Assembly (NCBI GenBank): GCA_029857855.1
Contig: JAOUGG010000079.1
Span: 1-8,508 of the forward strand
Reading direction: 5' to 3'
Source of the DNA: Acidimicrobiia bacterium
Lineage (GTDB): Bacteria > Actinomycetota > Acidimicrobiia > Acidimicrobiales > SZUA-35
Length of the DNA: 8,508 nucleotides
A model generated the notes under the pieces. That model saw only the letters and a list, made by a program, of their open reading frames with translations. It searched no databases and was not told the origin of the DNA. The translations under genes and the position numbers were made by a program. This document shows, in pieces, positions 5,229-8,508 of the stretch. How positions within the stretch are numbered: the first letter of the stretch is position 1; each line of letters opens with the position of its first letter.

Positions 5229-5247
5229 GGTGAGGGGGGCCTCGACG

Positions 5248-6285
5248 ATGAAGGATGCGCGTGCCGTGGGTGTTGTGGCCAACCCCGCGTCGGCCCGCGA
5301 TATCCGACGGCTCGTCGCTCACGGCTCGTCCGTGACCGCCCACCAGAAACTGAACCAACTGCGGCGGCTGATGGTGGGCCTCGGCCGAACCGGCGTCCAA
5401 CAAGTCCTGGTGATGGGCGACAGGTCCGGCATCGCCATTGGGCTCGTCGAGGCATCGGGGCGGCCCTCGGGAGCCGGGTGGCCGTCGGTCGAGATCATCG
5501 ACGAGGACCTGACCAACACGGCGGCCGACACGGTGAACGCCACTCGCCGCATGGTCGCCGCGGGAGTCGGTGTCATCGTGGTCCTCGGTGGCGACGGTAC
5601 CCATCGGCTCGTCGCCGACGAGTGCGGGCTCACACCGATCGTGGCCATCTCCACCGGTACCAACAACGCCTTCCCCATACCGCTGGAGCCGACGGTGGCG
5701 GGGATGGCCGCCGGGCTCGTCGCCGGCGGGAGGCTCGACGTCGAGCGGGTGGCCAGGCCGGCCAAGATGCTCGAGGTCAGGTGCCCCGGGTCGGGGCGAT
5801 CCGAACGTGCGCTGGTCGACGTGGCCATCCTCAACACCGAACGGATCGGCTCGGGCGCCGTCTGGGAGCCGGGGACCGTAGAAGAGCTGTTCCTGTGTTT
5901 CGCACCACCGGACGGAATCGGTCTGTCGGCCATCGGCGGCCACCTCCAGCCGGTCGACCGTCACGAACCCGTCGGCCTGGCCATCCGACTGGCCGCCACC
6001 GGTCCGCCGCCTAGCGGCGCACCGACCCAGCGCGTGGCGGCCCCGATCGGGCCCGGCCTCATCGCTGAGGTCGACGTGGCGTCGTGGTCGAAACTTGCCG
6101 TCGATCAGCCGGTCACGGCGGCCACCACGTCGGGCACGGTCGCCATCGACGGGGAACGCATGTTCCGCTTCGATTCCGAACTCACCGTGACCCTCCGCGC
6201 CGACGGCCCCCTCGTCATCGATGTCGCCGAGGCGATGGAGTTCGCGGCCCGCTCCGGCCTGCTCACGGGCCCCGTCGCCACCTGA
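5248..6285 (+). CDS. acoX: AcoX-like ATP-NAD-kinase-fold protein of the acetoin-type operon
   Basis: 345-aa protein of the ATP-NAD kinase / AcoX family. AcoX is encoded with acetoin dehydrogenase genes in several bacteria, but its enzymatic role remains unresolved. Visible marks are AVGVVANPASARDIRRLVAH (residues 6-25), the nucleotide-binding GGDGT (114-118), and STGTNNAFP (135-143), both standard for the NAD kinase / diacylglycerol kinase fold. The C-terminal half is a beta-rich domain with TVAIDGERMFRF. The frame stays open to an ATG at 5146, but the 34 extra residues are not family-like, whereas MKDARAVG at 5248 places the start just before the conserved strand, with GAGGGGGG at 5232-5239 upstream. 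It is the first gene of the aco-like operon, 51 nt before acoA. AcoX is not a catalytic part of the dehydrogenase complex; a cofactor-related role is inference. Confidence 0.85.
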   Translation: MKDARAVGVVANPASARDIRRLVAHGSSVTAHQKLNQLRRLMVGLGRTGVQQVLVMGDRSGIAIGLVEASGRPSGAGWPSVEIIDEDLTNTAADTVNATRRMVAAGVGVIVVLGGDGTHRLVADECGLTPIVAISTGTNNAFPIPLEPTVAGMAAGLVAGGRLDVERVARPAKMLEVRCPGSGRSERALVDVAILNTERIGSGAVWEPGTVEELFLCFAPPDGIGLSAIGGHLQPVDRHEPVGLAIRLAATGPPPSGAPTQRVAAPIGPGLIAEVDVASWSKLAVDQPVTAATTSGTVAIDGERMFRFDSELTVTLRADGPLVIDVAEAMEFAARSGLLTGPVAT

Positions 6286-6336
6286 CACCGATCCGCCCAC
6301 CTGCCAACCGAAAGCACACCAGAAGAAGGGGAATCC

Positions 6337-7302
6337 ATGACCGAACTCAACCAGCTCGATCTCTACAAAGAGATGGTCAGAATCAGACAGTTCGAGGCCC
6401 GGGTGCTCAACGAGTATCACGCCGACAAGTCCCCGGCATGGGATATCGGCGCCGGATTGATTCCCGGCGAGATGCACCTTTCGGCCGGCCAGGAACCGGC
6501 GGCCGTCGGTGTGTGCGCTCACCTGAAGAAGGGCGATGCGATCACCGCCCCCCATCGCCCCCATCACTTCGCCCTCTCTCACGGGGTCGACATGAATGCG
6601 ATGATGGCCGAGATCTACGGCCGAACCACCGGGCTCTGCAAGGGCAAGGGCGGGCACATGCACCTGTTCGATCCGGAGAACCACTTCTCGTGCTCCGGCA
6701 TCATCGCCCAGGGCTACCCCGTGGCCTGCGGGCACGCCATGGCCTTCAAACGGAAGGGCACCGACCACGTGGCCGTCGCTGTGGCCGGCGAGGGGGCGGC
6801 CAACCAGGGGGCCTTCCACGAGTCGCTCAACCTGGCCGCACTGTGGAATCTGCCGGTGGTGTTCGTGATCGAGGACAACGACTGGGCCATCTCGGTGCCC
6901 CGCTCGGCGTCCACCGCCAACACCTCCAACGCCGACCGGGCCGCCGGCTACGGCATGCCCGGTGTTCGGGTCGAGAACAACGATGTCGAGGCCGTCTTCG
7001 AAGCCGCCGGGGCCGCCATCGACCGGGCCCGGGCCGGCGAAGGACCGAGCCTCCTCGAGATCCACACGGTCCGATTGTGGGGGCACTTCGAGGGCGACGC
7101 TCAGGCCTACCGGGGAGCGGAGCTCGAGACCCTGGACGAGCGGGACCCGATTCCGGCCTATGCCGCAGCCATCGGCCTGTCCGATGATCAGGTCGCCGCG
7201 ATCAAAGCCGAAGCCGACTCCGAGGTCGACGCCGCCGTGCGGTTCGCCCTCGACAGCCCCGTCCCCACCGCCGACGACGCCCTGCTGCACGTCTTCGCTT
7301 GA
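6337..7302 (+). CDS. acoA: TPP-dependent acetoin dehydrogenase-type E1, alpha subunit
   Basis: 321-aa E1 alpha of a 2-oxo-acid-dehydrogenase-type complex, AcoA-like. With E1 beta it uses thiamine diphosphate to cleave its substrate and pass the acyl group to a lipoyl domain. Visible features: RIRQFEARVLNEY (15-27), IPGEMHLSAGQEPAAVG (42-58), HRPHHFALSHG (73-83), MMAEIYGRTTGLCKGKGGHM (89-108), and the TPP/Mg motif GEGAANQGAFHESLNLAALW (151-170) running on to EDNDW (179-183). Asn181 matches the usual metal ligand, but the first motif is GEG rather than GDG: Glu152 replaces the metal-binding Asp. This is conservative and probably still functional. The start has a strong SD, GAAGGGG (6325-6331), 5 nt before the ATG. 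Family length is 320-330, so it is intact. The assignment to acetoin rests on acoX and acoB neighbours; a related substrate is possible. Confidence 0.88.
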   Translation: MTELNQLDLYKEMVRIRQFEARVLNEYHADKSPAWDIGAGLIPGEMHLSAGQEPAAVGVCAHLKKGDAITAPHRPHHFALSHGVDMNAMMAEIYGRTTGLCKGKGGHMHLFDPENHFSCSGIIAQGYPVACGHAMAFKRKGTDHVAVAVAGEGAANQGAFHESLNLAALWNLPVVFVIEDNDWAISVPRSASTANTSNADRAAGYGMPGVRVENNDVEAVFEAAGAAIDRARAGEGPSLLEIHTVRLWGHFEGDAQAYRGAELETLDERDPIPAYAAAIGLSDDQVAAIKAEADSEVDAAVRFALDSPVPTADDALLHVFA

Positions 7303-7308
7303 AAGAGT

Positions 7309-7330
7309 GCGCCGGCCTTCGGCCGGACGC
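7309..7330 (+). repeat. First of two tandem intercistronic hairpins
   Basis: CCGGCC (7312-7317) and GGCCGG (7321-7326) form a perfect 6-bp stem with a TTC loop. GCG (7309-7311) can pair with CGC (7328-7330) across a bulged A7327. It begins 6 nt after the acoA stop. No T-tract follows, so it may be a partial terminator, an RNA-processing site or a stabiliser of the upstream transcript. Confidence 0.55.
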
Positions 7331-7335
7331 CTGGA

Positions 7336-7354
7336 GTTCGACCTTCGGTCGAAC
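7336..7354 (+). repeat. Second tandem intercistronic hairpin
   Basis: GTTCGACC (7336-7343) pairs perfectly with GGTCGAAC (7347-7354) around a TTC loop. It shares the CCTTCGG core with the first hairpin, suggesting a related pair rather than two chance palindromes. It ends 27 nt before the acoB ATG and 17 nt before its SD. Confidence 0.6.
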
Positions 7355-7381
7355 GTCCCCCGACAAATTCGAAAGGAAACC

Positions 7382-8416
7382 ATGACTGCAACCGAAACCC
7401 CAACCAGTGAGGGCACCCGCCGGATCACCACCGCCAAGGCCATGGCCGAAGCCATCGCCCTGGAAATGCGCAACGACCCGAACGTCTTCGTCATGGGCGA
7501 GGACGTCGGCGCCTACGGCGGCATCTTCGGATCCACCACCGACCTGTTCGCCGAGTTCGGCGCCGACCGGGTGATCGACACGCCCATCTCCGAGACGGCG
7601 TTCATCGGCGCCGGGATCGGAGCGGCGACCGAGGGAATGCGACCGGTCGTCGAGCTGATGTTCATCGACTTCTACGGCGTGTGCATGGACCAGATCACCA
7701 ACCACATGGCCAAGATCCACTACGAGTCCGGCGGTGCGGTCAAGGTGCCGATGGTGCTGATGGCCGCCACCGGCGCCGGTTACTCCGACGCCGCCCAGCA
7801 CAGCCAGAGCCTCTGGGGCACCTTCGCCCACCTGCCCGGCATCAAGGTGGTGGCGCCGTCGAACCCATATGACGCCAAGGGTCTCATGGCCTCGGCGATC
7901 CGCGACGACAACCCTGTCCTCTACCTGTTCCACAAGGGGGCCCAGGGCCTGGTGTGGATGGCGAAGAATCCGCGCTCGATCGCCCATGTTCCGGAGGAGG
8001 CCTACACCGTGCCGATCGGTGAGGCGGCAGTGGCCAAAGAGGGTAGCGACGTCACCATCGTGACCATCTCACTGTCGGTCCAGCACTCGCTCGACGTGGC
8101 CGAGAAGCTGGAGGGTGAGGGCATCAGCGTCGAGGTCATCGACCTGCGTTCACTGGTACCGCTTGACACCGAAACCGTGCTCGCCTCGGTGGCCAAGACC
8201 GGCAAGCTACTGGTGGTCGACGAGGACTACAAGTCCTACGGCATGACCGGCGAGATCGCGGCCATCGTGGCCGAAACCGATCCCACGATGCTCTCCAAAC
8301 CGATGGTCCGACTCGCCGTACCCGATGTGCCGATCCCGTATGCCCGCACCATGGAGTACGGCATCCTGCCGACGCGGGACAAGATCGAGGCCGCGGTCCG
8401 GGAGCTCGCCTCGTGA
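7382..8416 (+). CDS. acoB: TPP-dependent acetoin dehydrogenase-type E1, beta subunit
   Basis: 344-aa E1 beta, partner of the upstream E1 alpha. It carries the transketolase-type pyrimidine-binding domain (about residues 13-190) and the C-terminal domain (about 205-335). Visible motifs are FVMGEDVGAYGGIFGST (36-52), TPISETAFIGAGIGAA (67-82), whose Glu71 corresponds to the residue that activates the thiamine ring, AAQHSQSLWGTFAHLPGIKV (137-156) with the active-site His140, and SNPYDAKGLMASAIRDDNPV. After DNPV, where AcoB and other E1 betas usually have FF-E-x-K, this protein has LYLFHKGAQGLVW, a difference in the substrate or subunit-contact region. The start is ATG 7382 with SD AAAGGA (7372-7377) 4 nt upstream; the frame remains open far upstream inside acoA but that part is a shadow. 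The stop overlaps the next GTG by 4 nt. A branched-chain or pyruvate-type role is the main alternative. Confidence 0.9.
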   Translation: MTATETPTSEGTRRITTAKAMAEAIALEMRNDPNVFVMGEDVGAYGGIFGSTTDLFAEFGADRVIDTPISETAFIGAGIGAATEGMRPVVELMFIDFYGVCMDQITNHMAKIHYESGGAVKVPMVLMAATGAGYSDAAQHSQSLWGTFAHLPGIKVVAPSNPYDAKGLMASAIRDDNPVLYLFHKGAQGLVWMAKNPRSIAHVPEEAYTVPIGEAAVAKEGSDVTIVTISLSVQHSLDVAEKLEGEGISVEVIDLRSLVPLDTETVLASVAKTGKLLVVDEDYKSYGMTGEIAAIVAETDPTMLSKPMVRLAVPDVPIPYARTMEYGILPTRDKIEAAVRELAS

Positions 8417-8508
8417 CGGCCGGTTCGGGGGTCGCCATCCCGTTCCCGATGACCTCCTCGGACGACCCGTCGGCCGAGGGGGTCGTCGGCACCTGGTTCG
8501 CGCTCGAC
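8413..8508 (+). CDS. Lipoyl-domain protein (E2-like), N-terminal fragment
   Basis: The first 32 codons of a gene cut by the window edge. GTG 8413 overlaps the acoB stop (GTGA) and has GGGAG (8400-8404) 8 nt upstream. The translation contains VAIPFPMTSSDDPSAEGVVG followed by TWFALD. This matches the start of a biotinyl/lipoyl domain, where the pattern is a strand with M/I-P, then an EG-x-V-x-x-W turn before the GD that precedes the lipoylated lysine hairpin. The MP-LGM-x-M-EEG part of classical E2 is altered. It could be a full dihydrolipoyl acyltransferase (acoC-like) or a stand-alone lipoyl carrier of about 80 residues; the lysine lies beyond the window. Its position after E1 alpha and E1 beta fits the acyl acceptor of this complex. 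Confidence 0.75.
   Translation, partial: MTAGSGVAIPFPMTSSDDPSAEGVVGTWFALD

Noticed and set aside
5146..5247. N-terminal extension of AcoX to ATG 5146
   Set aside because: The added 34 residues do not match the family, which starts just before the NPAS strand; the stretch contains a hairpin and an SD, which fits a leader better.
7343..7348. C(UUCG)G tetraloop in the second acoA-acoB hairpin
   Set aside because: The sequence reads CTTCGG, but pairing in that register breaks the stem after one pair; the perfect 8-bp stem needs a TTC triloop.
5098..7494. Very long minus-strand open frame (798 codons) opposite acoX, acoA and the start of acoB
   Set aside because: It is antisense to three well-recognised genes and its translation is Gly/Arg/Asp-rich low-complexity sequence with no recognisable domain. 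GC-rich codon bias commonly leaves such frames open.

Overview
The window is high-GC DNA (roughly two-thirds G+C by eye), densely packed and mostly on the + strand, with frequent GTG starts and 4-nt GTGA gene overlaps. Two luciferase-like (LLM) oxidoreductases, a DDN-type deazaflavin (F420) protein and an actinobacteria-style hypothetical protein point to an actinomycete, possibly of the Acidimicrobiia type. That placement is inference; there is no rRNA or other marker gene here. I see no tRNA, rRNA, CRISPR array, insertion sequence or integrase, and no gene-free stretch above 300 bp. The longest intergenic region is 5030-5247.

Region 1 (1-3818) is a run of small housekeeping and accessory genes. 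It opens with the first codons of a divergent minus-strand gene (31 down to 1). These are followed by a YbaK/ProX-type aminoacyl-tRNA deacylase (132-644), an F420-type LLM oxidoreductase overlapping it by 4 nt (641-1507), and a peptide deformylase (1518-2093). Next come a small SH3/KOW-like protein of unknown function (2179-2568), a YjbR/MmcQ protein (2612-3022) that overlaps a conserved hypothetical (3019-3408), and a DDN/F420H2-quinone-reductase-like protein (3474-3818). The four genes here that have neither a Shine-Dalgarno (SD) sequence nor an overlap all carry a TANNNT hexamer 6-7 nt before the start codon, the signature of leaderless transcription. The other genes mostly have good SD sequences.

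Region 2 (3819-5029) holds a GC-rich convergent hairpin terminator and a minus-strand, limonene-monooxygenase-like LLM gene. It is transcribed divergently from region 3. The shared 218-bp upstream region (5030-5247) contains two dyad-symmetric sites and a strong bulged hairpin immediately before the acoX ribosome-binding site.

Region 3 (5248-8508) is an acetoin-dehydrogenase-type operon: acoX-like (ATP-NAD-kinase fold), acoA-like E1 alpha, acoB-like E1 beta, and the first 32 codons of a lipoyl-domain (E2-like) protein cut by the window edge. E1 alpha and E1 beta form the thiamine-diphosphate (TPP)-dependent E1 of a 2-oxo-acid-dehydrogenase-type complex, and the lipoyl protein would receive the acyl group. 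AcoX is a long-known but functionally unexplained companion of this complex. The E1 alpha has GEG in place of the usual Mg/TPP-binding GDG, and E1 beta departs from classical AcoB after its conserved DNP motif, so the true substrate may not be acetoin. Two tandem triloop hairpins separate acoA from acoB.
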